From: Streptomyces rhizosphaerihabitans
GTDB taxonomy: Bacteria > Actinomycetota > Actinomycetes > Streptomycetales > Streptomycetaceae
Assembly: GCF_025399795.1 (NCBI RefSeq)
Contig: NZ_JAODTZ010000023.1
Location: forward strand, 83,427 to 147,426
Direction: 5' to 3'
DNA: 64,000 nt
The first letter of the stretch is position 1; the number at the start of each line of letters is the position of its first letter. The notes beneath the pieces are model-generated. The model had not been told where the DNA came from. It did not search any database and saw only the letters and a program-made list of their open reading frames with translations. Below are positions 54,350-63,766 of this stretch, piece by piece. Position numbers and translations under genes: made by a program.

Positions 54350-55522
54350 TCAGGTGCGGTAGGCGTAGTACGCGGCGTTCGGGTACGACGCGATGATGCT
54401 CGCCAACGACCTGTTGTAGGTGTTGGTGGAGTGGTACGACACGTACGGCAGGCCCTGCGGGCTGCGGTAGGTGACGATCATCGTGTGGTCCTTGGACCCG
54501 TCCTTGTTGAAGTCCACCTGCACCACGTCACCGACGTCCGCCTGGTAGACGTTGGCAAGGCTGGTGACCCGCTTGGAGGACAGGGCGAACCACGAGAACT
54601 CGTTGACACCGACGAACGAGTCCGACTGGATGTCGGAGTTCCCGAACCACTTGTGGAAGTCGTTCGTGTAACCGGGAACGTGCTTCCAGCCGCCGGCCTT
54701 CAGGGTCTGGCTGACGAAGTTGGTGCAGTCCCCGCCGGCGCCCTCCCCGTTGAAGTCAGGGTAGGCCGGGTTGTAGTTCTTCCAGTACTTCGCCGCGTAC
54801 GCCGCCATGGCCTTGTAGTCGTAGCCGGTGGCCGAGAAGTTCTTCGGCTTGGCCGGCGCCGGCTGCGTGATCGCGGCGCGGGTGGCGGCGGGCGGGGTGT
54901 TGTCACCGGTCATCGGCGTGGCGACGAGCTTGGTGGTCGCGACCTGGTTGACCGCGATCCCGTCGTCCGTGTCCTTGATGTCGGTGAGCTGCCAGTCGCC
55001 CTTGCGGTCGGCCTTGAACGTCAGCGTGTGGTGCGCCTCGAAGCCGGTGGTCTTCGGCTCGGTGCCCTTGGCCTTGTCGTAGGCCAGCGCCGTCGTCTCG
55101 GTGACGTCGACAGTGGCGTGACGGCCCTTCACCACCGTACGGTCCAGCGACACAGTCGTGTTGGCCGAGCGGTACTTCTCGCCGAGCTCCGCCAGACGGG
55201 CCTTGCGGCTCTCCAGCTTCGCCAGCGCGGACTTCTCGGCACGCGACTGGGTCGAGGACAGCCGCACGTCGCCGGAGAACCGCGACGTCTTCTGCTTCGT
55301 TCCGTCGTTGTCCACCAGGGCGTCGGTGCGGTCGGTGAAGACCGCGTCCGCGAGCCTCTGGAAGGTGGCCTTGGTCGACGCGTCCACCTTGGGGTCGGCG
55401 GTGACACTCGCCGCGCCCGCAGACCAGTTGGGCAGCAGGGCTGCGCCGGCGACGACCGAGGCGGCCGCCGCTCCGATTATGGTTGCGCGTTGCCGCTTAC
55501 GGCTCAGTTTCCTTGATTTCAA
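54350..55522 (-). CDS. Secreted amidase-domain (Amidase_6) protein
   Basis: 390 residues from a TTG start at 55522, with GAGGGGAAC upstream; this start yields a normal N-region (KSRKLSRKRQRATIIGAAAA) and signal peptide cut after ~37. The middle (~40-220) is a low-similarity region with NTF2-like strands. The C-terminal ~170 residues are an Amidase_6 domain: DYKAMAAYAAKYWKNYNPAY, catalytic-type GGDCTNFVSQTLKAGGW with Cys, and DHTMIV with His. Such proteins are thought to be cell-wall or peptide amidases. Monocistronic. Confidence 0.85.
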   Translation of the reverse strand: MKSRKLSRKRQRATIIGAAAASVVAGAALLPNWSAGAASVTADPKVDASTKATFQRLADAVFTDRTDALVDNDGTKQKTSRFSGDVRLSSTQSRAEKSALAKLESRKARLAELGEKYRSANTTVSLDRTVVKGRHATVDVTETTALAYDKAKGTEPKTTGFEAHHTLTFKADRKGDWQLTDIKDTDDGIAVNQVATTKLVATPMTGDNTPPAATRAAITQPAPAKPKNFSATGYDYKAMAAYAAKYWKNYNPAYPDFNGEGAGGDCTNFVSQTLKAGGWKHVPGYTNDFHKWFGNSDIQSDSFVGVNEFSWFALSSKRVTSLANVYQADVGDVVQVDFNKDGSKDHTMIVTYRSPQGLPYVSYHSTNTYNRSLASIIASYPNAAYYAYRT

Positions 55523-55826
55523 TGGTGTTCCCCTCTACGCCGGTATTCGATACCGGAGCCGCATCCTCGCACGGCGTGTGTGGCTCCTGTGAAGGGGGTT
55601 GCCGAAGCGGTATCGAGGTGAGACGACGGAAAGCCGCAGCTCCGCGCTCGAAAGGGCAATCCCGGCAACCGGCCGTTCCTGCAGGGGCCCGGCCGCCGCT
55701 TCCGGAGCCGTCCGGCCGGAGGCGGCAGGCCTGCGCCGATTCCGGTGAGTGAGCGTCACCTGCCGGTGTGGGGAGGCGTACTGGGAGAGCGGATACTCCG
55801 TCGGACCGCTCCGCCAGAAGCTCCGC

Positions 55827-55921
55827 CAGATCGTTCCGTCGGACGGCTTCGTCAGATCGTTCCGTCGGACGGCTTCGTCAGACCGTTCCGTCGGACGGCT
55901 TCGTCAGACCGTTCCGTCCGG
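55827..55921. repeat. 26-bp tandem repeat, ~3.6 copies, each with a palindrome
   Basis: Units start at 55827, 55853, 55879 and 55905 (last partial). Each contains CCGTC-G-GACGG, an 11-bp palindrome, followed by CTTCGTCAGA(T/C)CGTT. A degenerate extra copy precedes at ~55798. Copies 1-2 share T and 3-4 share C at one position. Lies about 110-200 bases before the GlxA gene. Confidence 0.9.
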
Positions 55922-56029
55922 TGTTCGAGCAGGCGACGCGGGGGCGGCCGGTGCAAGGGGTCGGTGCGAGTGACCGTCGCCGGTACGTCGAAAGGCCATG
56001 ACCCGCACGCCCCACGTACCCTCTTCACC

Positions 56030-56986
56030 GTGGCAGCATCTCCCTTGCATCGCGTCGCCGTTCTCGTGCTGGAGGGTGCCAAGCCACTCGATGTCGGTAT
56101 CGCCGCGCAGGTGTTCACAACCCGGGCGAGCATGCCGTACGAGGTGCGGGTGTGCGGCGCGGAACCCGGTCTCGTGACCGGCGGCGACGGCCTGTCGTAC
56201 CACGTCGCCCACGGCCTCGAACAACTTGCCTGGGCCGACATCGTCTTCGTGCCCGGCTACCGGTCTCCGGACCGTGAGGACCCGCCGCGGGCTGTCGTCG
56301 AGGCGCTGATCGAGGCCCATGACCGGGGCGCACGGCTCGCCGCCATCTCCACGGGCGCCTTCGCGCTCGCCGCCACGGGGCTGCTCGACGGCAAGCGTGC
56401 CACGACGCACTGGCACTACACGCGGGCGCTCGCCGCGAAACACCCGCTCATCAAGGTCGACGAGAACGTCCTCTTCATCGACGAGGGGAGTGTGCTCACC
56501 TCGGCCGGCGCCGCCTCGGGCATCGACCTGTGTCTGCACATCCTGCGCCGCGACCTCGGAGTGGCCGCGTCGAACCATGCGGCCCGGCGCCTGGTCGCGG
56601 CCCCCTACCGCAGTGGCGGTCAGGCGCAGTACGTGCCGCGCAGCGTGCCCGAACCGCTGGGTGAACGATTCGCGGCCACCCGCGAATGGGCGTTGCACCG
56701 GCTCGGCGAACCTCTCTCCCTGGAGGCGCTGGCGCACCACGCGGCCGTGTCACCGCGGACCTTCTCGCGGCGCTTCGCGGACGACACCGGATACACGCCG
56801 ATGCAATGGGTCATGCGGGCCCGCATCGACATGGCCCGCGAACTCCTGGAGCGTTCGCAATGGAGCGTCGAGCAGATCGCCGCGGGCGTGGGTCTCGGCA
56901 CCGGTGCCAATCTGCGGCTGCACTTCCAGCGGATCCTCGGCACCACCCCGAGCGAATACCGGCGCACCTTCACCCAGGGCGAATAG
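56030..56986 (+). CDS. GlxA-family transcriptional regulator
   Basis: 318 residues from GTG 56030 (VAASPLHRVAVLVLEGAKPL). A DJ-1/PfpI domain (~8-190; AISTGAFALAATGLLDGKRATTHW has Thr where Cys often sits, so no protease activity expected) plus a complete AraC HTH (~220-318; LSLEALAHHAAVSPRTFSRRF, SVEQIAAGVGLGTGANLRLHF). No ribosome binding site precedes the start; TACCCT is 8-13 bases before it, so the message may be leaderless. A 26-bp palindromic repeat array lies upstream. Confidence 0.9.
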   Translation: MAASPLHRVAVLVLEGAKPLDVGIAAQVFTTRASMPYEVRVCGAEPGLVTGGDGLSYHVAHGLEQLAWADIVFVPGYRSPDREDPPRAVVEALIEAHDRGARLAAISTGAFALAATGLLDGKRATTHWHYTRALAAKHPLIKVDENVLFIDEGSVLTSAGAASGIDLCLHILRRDLGVAASNHAARRLVAAPYRSGGQAQYVPRSVPEPLGERFAATREWALHRLGEPLSLEALAHHAAVSPRTFSRRFADDTGYTPMQWVMRARIDMARELLERSQWSVEQIAAGVGLGTGANLRLHFQRILGTTPSEYRRTFTQGE

Positions 56987-57102
56987 CTCGCCGAGGAGGA
57001 GCCCGCGAGGGTGGCGCGATCCTTGCGGACCCTGGCGATCTCGCCGCTGTCACGGCCCGATGCCGCGCGCGAACCTGGGAGGGAGCCGAAGGGACATCAC
57101 TC

Positions 57103-58101
57103 ATGACACGTATCGCCATCAATGGATTTGGCCGCATCGGACGCAATGTGCTGCGCGCGCTCCTCGAACGCGACACCGACCTGGAAGTCGTCGCGATCAA
57201 CGACCTGACGGAGCCCGCCGCACTCGCCCGGCTCCTCGCCTACGACTCGACGGCCGGCCGGCTCGGTCGCCCGGTGACCGTCGACGGGGACACCCTCGTC
57301 GTCGACGGCAGGCGCATCAAGGTACTGGCCGAGCGTGAACCGGGTCAGCTCCCCTGGGCCGAGCTCGCCGTCGACGTCGTACTGGAGGCCACCGGCCGTT
57401 TCACCTCGGCCAAGGCGGCCGGGGCACACCTCGACGCCGGTGCGAAGAAGGTCCTCGTCAGCGCGCCGGCGGACGGTGCCGACGTGACGCTCGCGTTCGG
57501 CGTCAACAATGATGCCTACGACCCGGCCGTGCACACGATCGTCTCGAACGCGTCGTGCACGACCAACGCGCTCGCGCCCCTGGCCGCGGTGCTCGACGAA
57601 CTCGCCGGTATCGAGCACGGCTTCATGACGACGGTGCACGCCTACACCCAGGAGCAGAACCTGCAGGACGGCCCGCACCGTGACGCCCGCCGCGCCCGTG
57701 CCGCCGCTGTCAACATCGCGCCGACCACGACCGGCGCCGCCAAGGCGATCGGCCTGGTGCTGCCGAACCTCGACGGCAAGCTGTCGGGCGACTCGATCCG
57801 GGTGCCGGTTCCGGTGGGCTCGATCGTAGAGCTCAACACCACCGTGGCCCGCGATGTGACACGAGACGACGTCCTCGCTGCCTACCGTGCCGCGGCGGAC
57901 GGGCCGCTCGCGGGCGTTCTCGAGTACTCGGAGGACGAACTGGTGTCGTCCGACATCACGGGCAACCCGGCCTCGGCGATCTTCGACTCGGCCCTCACCC
58001 GCGTCGACGGCCGTCACATCAAGGTGGTCGCCTGGTACGACAACGAGTGGGGCTTCTCCAACCGGGTCATCGACACACTCCAGCTCCTCACCACCGGCTG
58101 A
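57103..58101 (+). CDS. gap: Glyceraldehyde-3-phosphate dehydrogenase, type I
   Basis: 332 residues from ATG 57103 (GAAGGGA upstream). NAD-binding start TRIAINGFGRIGRNVLRALL, catalytic Cys in SNASCTTNALAPLAAVLDE (~150), His in TTVHAYTQEQNLQDGPH, C-terminal WYDNEWGFSNR. It oxidises glyceraldehyde-3-phosphate in glycolysis. Streptomyces usually hold several gap paralogues; this one stands alone rather than with pgk and tpi, so it may be an accessory isozyme. Confidence 0.96.
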   Translation: MTRIAINGFGRIGRNVLRALLERDTDLEVVAINDLTEPAALARLLAYDSTAGRLGRPVTVDGDTLVVDGRRIKVLAEREPGQLPWAELAVDVVLEATGRFTSAKAAGAHLDAGAKKVLVSAPADGADVTLAFGVNNDAYDPAVHTIVSNASCTTNALAPLAAVLDELAGIEHGFMTTVHAYTQEQNLQDGPHRDARRARAAAVNIAPTTTGAAKAIGLVLPNLDGKLSGDSIRVPVPVGSIVELNTTVARDVTRDDVLAAYRAAADGPLAGVLEYSEDELVSSDITGNPASAIFDSALTRVDGRHIKVVAWYDNEWGFSNRVIDTLQLLTTG

Positions 58102-58331
58102 TCCGACATGCGGCGGTCTCGCTCCCGCGTCCGCGCCCGGTGACGGCGGCCGATCCCTGATCGCTGACCGGTTGCCGTCGCGGCCACGCGGGGGGCGAGG
58201 ACTTCGCCGTACGGCTGCTGCTGCGCGAGTTCGGCCCGAGGTGCCGCCGGAGTTCCGCGGAGCGGCCGTCCGGGCCGGGCGGCAGGCGGCCCCTGAGCCT
58301 TCTGTCGACCGTGGTGCGGCAGGATGGGGAC

Positions 58332-58661
58332 ATGAGCGTCGTCAAGATCAATGTACTGAGCGTGCCGGCCGAGCAGCGGGAGACGCTGGAGAAGCGCTTC
58401 GCCTCCCGTGCCCATGCCGTCGAGGGCTCCGACGGGTTCGAGTGGTTCGAGCTGCTCCGGCCGGTCGAGGGCACCGACAGCTATCTCGTCTACACCCGCT
58501 GGCGTGACGAGGAGTCCTTCCAGGCCTGGATGGAGGGCCCGATGAAGGCCGCCCACCAGGGTGGTGACGCGCAGGGCGGCGAGCGTCCCAAGCCTGCGGC
58601 GAGCGGGTCCACACTGTGGTCCTTCGAGGTCGTGCAGCAGGCGGCGCCGACCCAGCCGTAG
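58332..58661 (+). CDS. Antibiotic biosynthesis monooxygenase (ABM)-domain protein
   Basis: 109 residues from ATG 58332 with GGGGA upstream. A ferredoxin-like ABM fold: VVKINVLSVPAEQRETLEKRF, FEWFELLRPVEGTDSYLVYTRW, SFQAWMEGPMKAAH. Often annotated as heme-degrading or quinol-type monooxygenase-like; here the extended C-terminus is polar. The role is not determined. Followed by a 20-bp perfect hairpin. Confidence 0.88.
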   Translation: MSVVKINVLSVPAEQRETLEKRFASRAHAVEGSDGFEWFELLRPVEGTDSYLVYTRWRDEESFQAWMEGPMKAAHQGGDAQGGERPKPAASGSTLWSFEVVQQAAPTQP

Positions 58662-58671
58662 ACAGATCGTC

Positions 58672-58715
58672 GCGCGAACGGCCGGCGGCGCCTGAGCGCC
58701 GCCGGCCGTTCGCGC
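58672..58715. terminator. 20-bp perfect hairpin
   Basis: Arms 58672-58691 and 58696-58715 are perfectly complementary around CTGA, between the ABM gene and the convergent TetR remnant. Confidence 0.9.
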
Positions 58716-58719
58716 CTGC

Positions 58720-59127
58720 TCAAGGGCGCGCCGTGGTCGCCGGCCGGGTCGTCGGCTCGGTGAGGCTCTCGAACGCCGCCAGGCCGGTGTCGATGAGCGT
58801 GGCCGCGCGCCGGACGTCGGCGGTCACCGCCTCATGGACCTGTTCGGGCGAGCGGACCCCGTCCAGGTGCTTGCCCAGGCTCTGGAACCGGATGCTCCAC
58901 AGTCCGAGCGGAGCGGTCGCCGCGATCTGCGGTTCAGGAGCGTCCGGGCTCGTCCGGGTGCGCCGGGCCGGCACCTCGGCCGCGACGGCGACGATTCGGT
59001 CGGTCATGTCGCGGTGACAGGCCCGCAGTGAGGGTGTGGATCTGGTCAGCGCGCCGAAGCGGCTGATCTTCGCGGCGGCCTCGACGGGGTCGTCCTGTGC
59101 CGCGGTCCAGGACGTCATTCCGTGCAA
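58720..59127 (-). pseudogene. C-terminal fragment of a TetR-family regulator
   Basis: 135 codons of typical TetR ligand-binding domain (SWTAAQDDPVEAAAKISRFG, RACHRDMTDRIVAVAAEVPARR, IAATAPLGLWSIRFQSLGKHLDG, then HEAVTADVRRAATLIDTGLAAF). The N-terminal HTH is missing; upstream of ~59127 the sequence switches abruptly into another 5'-truncated gene on the opposite strand. It cannot bind DNA as it stands. Confidence 0.75.
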
Positions 59128-59531
59128 CTCGCCCGAGAGGACCTGAAGGACCGCCCGGAGGGCGCCCGGAAGGGTTCGCCACCGACGAGGGCACCGGGTT
59201 CCGGTTCATCGCGAAGCCGAAGCCCGGCTGGAGCGGCATCGTCGACTGCGTCGTCCTGGAGGCCGACGAGCCCCGGCTGCTGCGCTGCTCGTGGACGGAC
59301 CACGGCGGCGGCGAGACGACCGAGGTCGCCTACCGGATCGAGCCCCACGCGGCGGGGACGCGGTTCACCTACGACCACACGGGCTTCACGGGCACCGGCG
59401 GCTTCTTCGTGGCCCAGATCCTGGGCCACGTCCGGCGGAAGATGCTGCGCGTCGGCCTGTCCGCCGTCCTGAACGAACTCGACGAGATGGGCGACCTCCG
59501 TCCCGGAAGCACGCTCAAGCCCAAGATCTAG
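59125..59531 (+). pseudogene. 5'-truncated SRPBCC/AHSA1-domain protein
   Basis: From about 59172 the frame is a good SRPBCC C-terminus: GTGFRFIAKPKPGWSGIVDC, VVLEADEPRLLRCSW, GTRFTYDHTGFTGTGGFFVA. The first ~40-50 residues of the fold (the part with the W.....P start of AHSA1 domains) are absent and replaced by unrelated frame. It abuts the truncated TetR gene head to head. A shortened functional protein from a start at ~59097 is possible but unlikely. Confidence 0.7.
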
Positions 59532-59698
59532 GGTCTCGCCGGAGGCTGGAGCTGGAGGCACCCAAGTGTGCCCCGGGCGATTCGGGCAGGAGGAGACCTC
59601 CGATCGGTGGGGGAAGGCTCTGGGGGAGCAACTCCGGCTGCGACCGCTGACGTTGAGTGGTCCGCTTGTCCGACGGCCGGGAACGGCGCGGGTGTTGG

Positions 59699-61159
59699 TC
59701 ACGGGACGCCGACTTCGAACAGGACGTATCCGGCGTAGGAGCCCGAGGCGAGTGCCGCGATGGTGAGGACCGTGCACAGAACCGGAGTGCTGAGCCGACG
59801 CATGGCGGTGGCGCAGGGGATGAGGAGGGGGAAGGCCGGCAGCAGGTAGCGGGACACGTTCCCGAAGATCTGCTGGCTCCCCAGGACGAGAGCGATCGTC
59901 AGCAGGGTGTGCACGGTCAGGACGAGTGGTGGGCGCAGCCGGAACAGCAGAGGCAGGACGATCAGGGCCAGCAGGACGGTGCCGGCGGCGATGACGTCTT
60001 CGAAGGGGCAGGCGTAGAGGTAGTCGTAGTGGCCGACCATGAGCGACGCGAACACCTTGTAGGTGTGCTGGCCGTAGTCGAATGTGTGGGCCCAGGCGCC
60101 GTCCTGAAGTTTGAAGTACCCGCCGTAGTCGCCCATTCGGTAGCCCACCCAGCCCAGATAGCCGGCCAGGCCGAGAGGGGCGATCGCGACGGCTGCCAGC
60201 GGGCGCAGGAGCGCGTCCCGGCGCCCCGACCCGTCCGGGGAGGGGAAGTCTCCCGGACTGCCTGCTGCGCGGCGGTGCCGGAGCAGATCCACCAGTACGG
60301 CGAGAGCGAGCGCCGCGATCAGCGCGGTGGCCGTCGGCCGGGTGAGGCCCGCGGCGCAGGTCAGGAGGCCGGCGGTGAGCCAGTTCCGGCGCATGACGGC
60401 GTAGCAGGCCCAGGCGGCGAGGGCGATGTACAAGGATTCCGAGTAGCCGGACCACTCCATGCCCGAGCCGGGCCACACGGCCCAGAGCCCGGCGGCGGCC
60501 AGCCCGGCCCGCCGGCCGCTGATCCGAGCGGTCACGGCGTAGACGGCCAGTGCGGCCACGAACGAGGCGGCGATGGAGACCGCCAGGCCTGCACCGAGCA
60601 GACCGAGCCCGGTGCAGGAGGAGACCAGGCGCATCAGGGCGGGGTACAGCGGGAAGAACGCCGCGGAGTTGCCCTCCAGGGTGATCAGACCGGTGGCACC
60701 GGGCACCGGTACGAGCGCGGGGTGGTAGCCGTGCGCGGCGATCTGCTGGTACCACCAGCCGTCCCAGGTGGCCAGGACGTCCCAGGTGTGGGCGCCGCCC
60801 CCGAAGCGGGGGTTCTTCCTGCGGAAGTCCCCGGAGGAGTCCAGCAGGTACATGAAGACGCAGAAGCCGATGAGCTTCATCGTGCCGTACAGGGCCAGGA
60901 CCTGGCCGTGCTGCGGCGCCGCCCCGCACAGCCGTGCCCACCGGTCGCGGGCGCGTTCGCGGACGTGTTCGCGAACGCCTTGGCGGGCCGAGGAAACGGC
61001 GAGCGCACTGGAGGAGAGCGGGGCGGCTCCCGGCGCGTCGGAGTGTGCGCCCTGAGCCGGGCTCGTATCGTCCGGTTGTCTGACCGTCGGCCAACGGACA
61101 GTCGTGCGGGGCCTGTTGTCCTGCGGTGCAGGGGGGTTCGCGGGGCCGGGGTTGTTCAT
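59699..61159 (-). CDS. Membrane mannosyltransferase-like protein (PIG-V-like)
   Basis: 486 residues from ATG 61159, overlapping the previous stop by ATGA. Multiple membrane spans; an early loop motif LATWDGWWYQQIAAHGYHP and ITLEGNSAAFFPLYPALMRL matches the PIG-V-like glycosyltransferase family, with the conserved Asp-Gly-Trp-Trp/Tyr loop outside. It uses a lipid-linked sugar donor. The coupled GT2-GtrA protein probably makes or flips that donor. Confidence 0.85.
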   Translation of the reverse strand: MNNPGPANPPAPQDNRPRTTVRWPTVRQPDDTSPAQGAHSDAPGAAPLSSSALAVSSARQGVREHVRERARDRWARLCGAAPQHGQVLALYGTMKLIGFCVFMYLLDSSGDFRRKNPRFGGGAHTWDVLATWDGWWYQQIAAHGYHPALVPVPGATGLITLEGNSAAFFPLYPALMRLVSSCTGLGLLGAGLAVSIAASFVAALAVYAVTARISGRRAGLAAAGLWAVWPGSGMEWSGYSESLYIALAAWACYAVMRRNWLTAGLLTCAAGLTRPTATALIAALALAVLVDLLRHRRAAGSPGDFPSPDGSGRRDALLRPLAAVAIAPLGLAGYLGWVGYRMGDYGGYFKLQDGAWAHTFDYGQHTYKVFASLMVGHYDYLYACPFEDVIAAGTVLLALIVLPLLFRLRPPLVLTVHTLLTIALVLGSQQIFGNVSRYLLPAFPLLIPCATAMRRLSTPVLCTVLTIAALASGSYAGYVLFEVGVP

Positions 61160-62505
61160 CGCGGCTCGCTTCCCGTGTCGTCGCCCTGGGTGCCGGCGGT
61201 GAACACCCAGGTGCGCAGGAGCAGGAAACGCAGCAGCGTCGCCGCCAGGTTGGCCGTGACGAGGACGATGATCTCGATGGTTCGTCCGGGTCCGTGCGTC
61301 CAGCGGTGCAGCGCGGCCAGTGACCCGCTGGTGAGCGCGAGGCCGAGGCCGAACACGGCAAGTCCCTTGGCCTGGTGGCGCAGTGCGCCACCCCGGCCGC
61401 GCAGCCCGAAGGTGAGCCGTCGGTTCGCGGCCGTGTTGGCGACGGCGCAGACCAGCAGCGCCCATGCGTTGGCGGCCTGAGACCCCGTCACCGGACGCAG
61501 GGCCGCGTAGAGCAGGACGTACCCGATCGTGCTCACCACACCCACGGCGCCGAACCGCAGCAACTGAGCCGTGAGCGAGGCGGGCGGCTCACCCTCGGAG
61601 GTGCGGCCCAGCCGCGCCGTCGGGAGCGTGCCACGGGCCAGCGCGTGGCCGATCCTCGCGATGCCGCGCAGGTCGGCCACGGCCGTGGAGACCAGGTCGA
61701 CCCGGCTGTCGGGGTCGTCCACCCAGTCGACCGGTACCTCGTGGATACGCAGCCCGGCGCGTTCGGCGATCACCAGCAACTCGGTGTCGAAGAACCACCC
61801 CGAGTCCTCCACCAGGGGCAGCAGTCGCTCGGCGACATCGCGGCGGATGGCCTTGAAACCGCATTGCGCGTCGGAGAAGCCGACGGCGAGAGCGGATCGC
61901 AACAGGGCGTTGTAGCAACGGGAGATGATCTCCCGTCGGGGGCCCCGGGTCACCCGGGAGCCGCGGGCCAGCCGGGATCCGATGGCGATGTCGGAGTGCC
62001 CGGATATCAGCGGGGCGACCAGCGGCAGGAGCGCGTTCAGCTCGGTGGACAGGTCGACGTCCAGATACGCGAGCACCGGCGCCTTCGAGCCCGACCACGC
62101 GGTGCGCAGGGCTCGGCCACGCCCCTTCTCGTCGAGTCGTATCCACGTGGCCTCGGGCAGGTCGGCGGCCAGCCGGGCGGCGATTCGCGGGGTGGCGTCC
62201 GTGCTGGCGTTGTCGGCGACGGTGATGCGGAAGGGGTACGGGAACGTCTCGCGCAGGTGGGCGTGCAGGCGCCGCACGCTCGGCTCCAGGTCCGTTTCCT
62301 CGTTGAACACGGGGACGACCACGTCCAGGACGGGTTCCGTGTGGTCCGCCGGCAACGGCATGCGGACGGGCAGGCGGTCATCGGGCCCGCGTTCGACGGG
62401 CAGCCGTTTTCCGGTTTTTCGCTCCACGGGCAGTCCCCTTTCGAGGTCCTTGAAGTCCGCGAAGTCCTCGAAGCCCGGGGGAGCGGACCGCAATGCCTTC
62501 GTCAT
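61156..62505 (-). CDS. Bifunctional GT2 glycosyltransferase/GtrA-domain protein
   Basis: 449 residues from ATG 62505 (AGAGGACG upstream). The GT2 domain (~55-290) carries VVVPVFNEETDLEPSVRRL, VADNASTDATP and the DxD-like YLDVDLSTEL. The C-terminal GtrA-like domain (~310-435) has four spans (FGAVGVVSTIGYVLLYAALR, ANTAANRRLTFGLRG). Likely transfers a sugar to polyprenyl phosphate and helps flip the product; the next gene then uses it. Confidence 0.9.
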   Translation of the reverse strand: MTKALRSAPPGFEDFADFKDLERGLPVERKTGKRLPVERGPDDRLPVRMPLPADHTEPVLDVVVPVFNEETDLEPSVRRLHAHLRETFPYPFRITVADNASTDATPRIAARLAADLPEATWIRLDEKGRGRALRTAWSGSKAPVLAYLDVDLSTELNALLPLVAPLISGHSDIAIGSRLARGSRVTRGPRREIISRCYNALLRSALAVGFSDAQCGFKAIRRDVAERLLPLVEDSGWFFDTELLVIAERAGLRIHEVPVDWVDDPDSRVDLVSTAVADLRGIARIGHALARGTLPTARLGRTSEGEPPASLTAQLLRFGAVGVVSTIGYVLLYAALRPVTGSQAANAWALLVCAVANTAANRRLTFGLRGRGGALRHQAKGLAVFGLGLALTSGSLAALHRWTHGPGRTIEIIVLVTANLAATLLRFLLLRTWVFTAGTQGDDTGSEPR

Positions 62506-62717
62506 GATTCGTCCTCTTCTGTGCGCCGGCGCGAGGCAGGCCGAAGACGCTCACGGCCGAACTGCGCTGACGGAGTGCGGATATGGGTGCTGTGCGGACA
62601 ACGGGGTGAGGCAGTCGGGCGGCGGCGGGCCGGAGCCTGTCCGGAGGCAGAGCCGGCCCGCAGAACCGGCCCGCAGAACCGGCCCGCGGGAGCGGACTGG
62701 TCGAGGTCGTGCCGGAG

Positions 62718-63242
62718 CTATCGGGTGTTGGTCGTTCCGGGCGACGACGACGGATGGTCGAGGCTCGACGTCGGTGAGTACGACGGGGTCTCGCTCGGCG
62801 TCACCGGCGCGGTGGCGGGCGCACTGGTCGTCGCGGTCCCCCCGGGGCCGTAGGCGACGGAGCTCGAACTCCCTGTCGTGGTCGGTGTGTCGGGCGGACC
62901 GGAGGCTCCGGCGGTGTCCTCGGCCGTGGCGGTGGCCGACTCGGTGGAGCTCCCGCTCGGGGACGAGGTCGGTGACGGGGTGGCGTACGGGGAGGTGGGG
63001 CTCGTCGAAGGCTGAGGTACAGGGCCCAGCGGCATGTCGCGGTCCGGGGTGTGCGGCAGCAGGAACAGGCCGACGCTGATCCCGGCGACAGCCAGGACGC
63101 AGCTCGCGGCCTTCTGCGCCGCCCGGACCCGGCGGCGGACGCGCACACCGTCGCGGAGGCTGTTCTGCTGTGCGGGCTCGAATGGGGTGTGTTCCTGGGC
63201 GTCGCGCATCATCCGCGCCAACTCCCGCTCGAAGTGATCCAT
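62718..63242 (-). CDS. Small membrane protein, probable partner of the SigE-family sigma factor
   Basis: 174 residues from ATG 63242 with AAGGAA upstream, eight bases after the sigma gene stop. The N-terminal ~45 residues are a short charged helix pair, one span follows (~46-62, ASCVLAVAGISVGLFLLP), then a ~110-residue Ser/Thr/Pro-rich outer tail. Position and topology suit an anti-sigma or membrane partner, but no ZAS (zinc anti-sigma) Cys/His motif is visible. Confidence 0.7.
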   Translation of the reverse strand: MDHFERELARMMRDAQEHTPFEPAQQNSLRDGVRVRRRVRAAQKAASCVLAVAGISVGLFLLPHTPDRDMPLGPVPQPSTSPTSPYATPSPTSSPSGSSTESATATAEDTAGASGPPDTPTTTGSSSSVAYGPGGTATTSAPATAPVTPSETPSYSPTSSLDHPSSSPGTTNTR

Positions 63243-63250
63243 GCTTTCCT

Positions 63251-63766
63251 TCACCCCACCGGCTCGATGACATCCGCCAGGATCTGGCGCAGCCGCGCCA
63301 CACCGCGTGACGCGTGGGAACGGGCGGTGCCCAGTGGGCAGCCCAGGACCTCCGCGACCTGCCTTTCGGGCAGATCCTGGTAGTAGCGCAGGACTACGGC
63401 CGCCCGCTGCCGGGGCGGCAGTTGGGCGAGGGCCGCCTCCAGCCGCGACCGTTCCACCACGGCCGCGGACTCGTCCCCCGTGTGTGCCAGGTCCGGCAGT
63501 GCCTCCACTGGGCGTTCGCCCCACCACCGTCGTCGTGCGGAGCGGGCGGCGGCGCGTGCCAGGATCTTCCGTACGTACGCCTCGGGCGCCTCGTCGGCGA
63601 CCTTCGCCCAGACGAACCAGAGTTTGACCAGGGCTTCCTGGAGCAGATCCTCGGCGCGGTGCCGGTCACCCGCGCAGAGCAGGCGGGCGAGGTGGAACAA
63701 CGCCGACCAACGGGCCGCGACGAACGCGTCGAAGCCGTCGATCCCCTCGGCTCTTGTCTGTTCCAT
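63251..63766 (-). CDS. SigE-family (ECF-like) RNA polymerase sigma factor
   Basis: 171 residues from ATG 63766. Region 2 (~10-75): FDAFVAARWSALFHLARLL, AEDLLQEALVKLW. Region 4 (~110-165): LPPRQRAAVVLRYYQDLPERQVAEVLGCPLGTARSHASRGVARLR. This matches the actinobacterial SigE family of ECF sigma factors. It is co-transcribed with the small membrane protein. No -35/-10 pair typical of ECF autoregulation is evident upstream. Confidence 0.92.
   Translation of the reverse strand: MEQTRAEGIDGFDAFVAARWSALFHLARLLCAGDRHRAEDLLQEALVKLWFVWAKVADEAPEAYVRKILARAAARSARRRWWGERPVEALPDLAHTGDESAAVVERSRLEAALAQLPPRQRAAVVLRYYQDLPERQVAEVLGCPLGTARSHASRGVARLRQILADVIEPVG

Noticed and set aside
55827..55921. CRISPR-like repeat array
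   Set aside because: The 26-bp units are head-to-tail without spacers and no cas genes are present.
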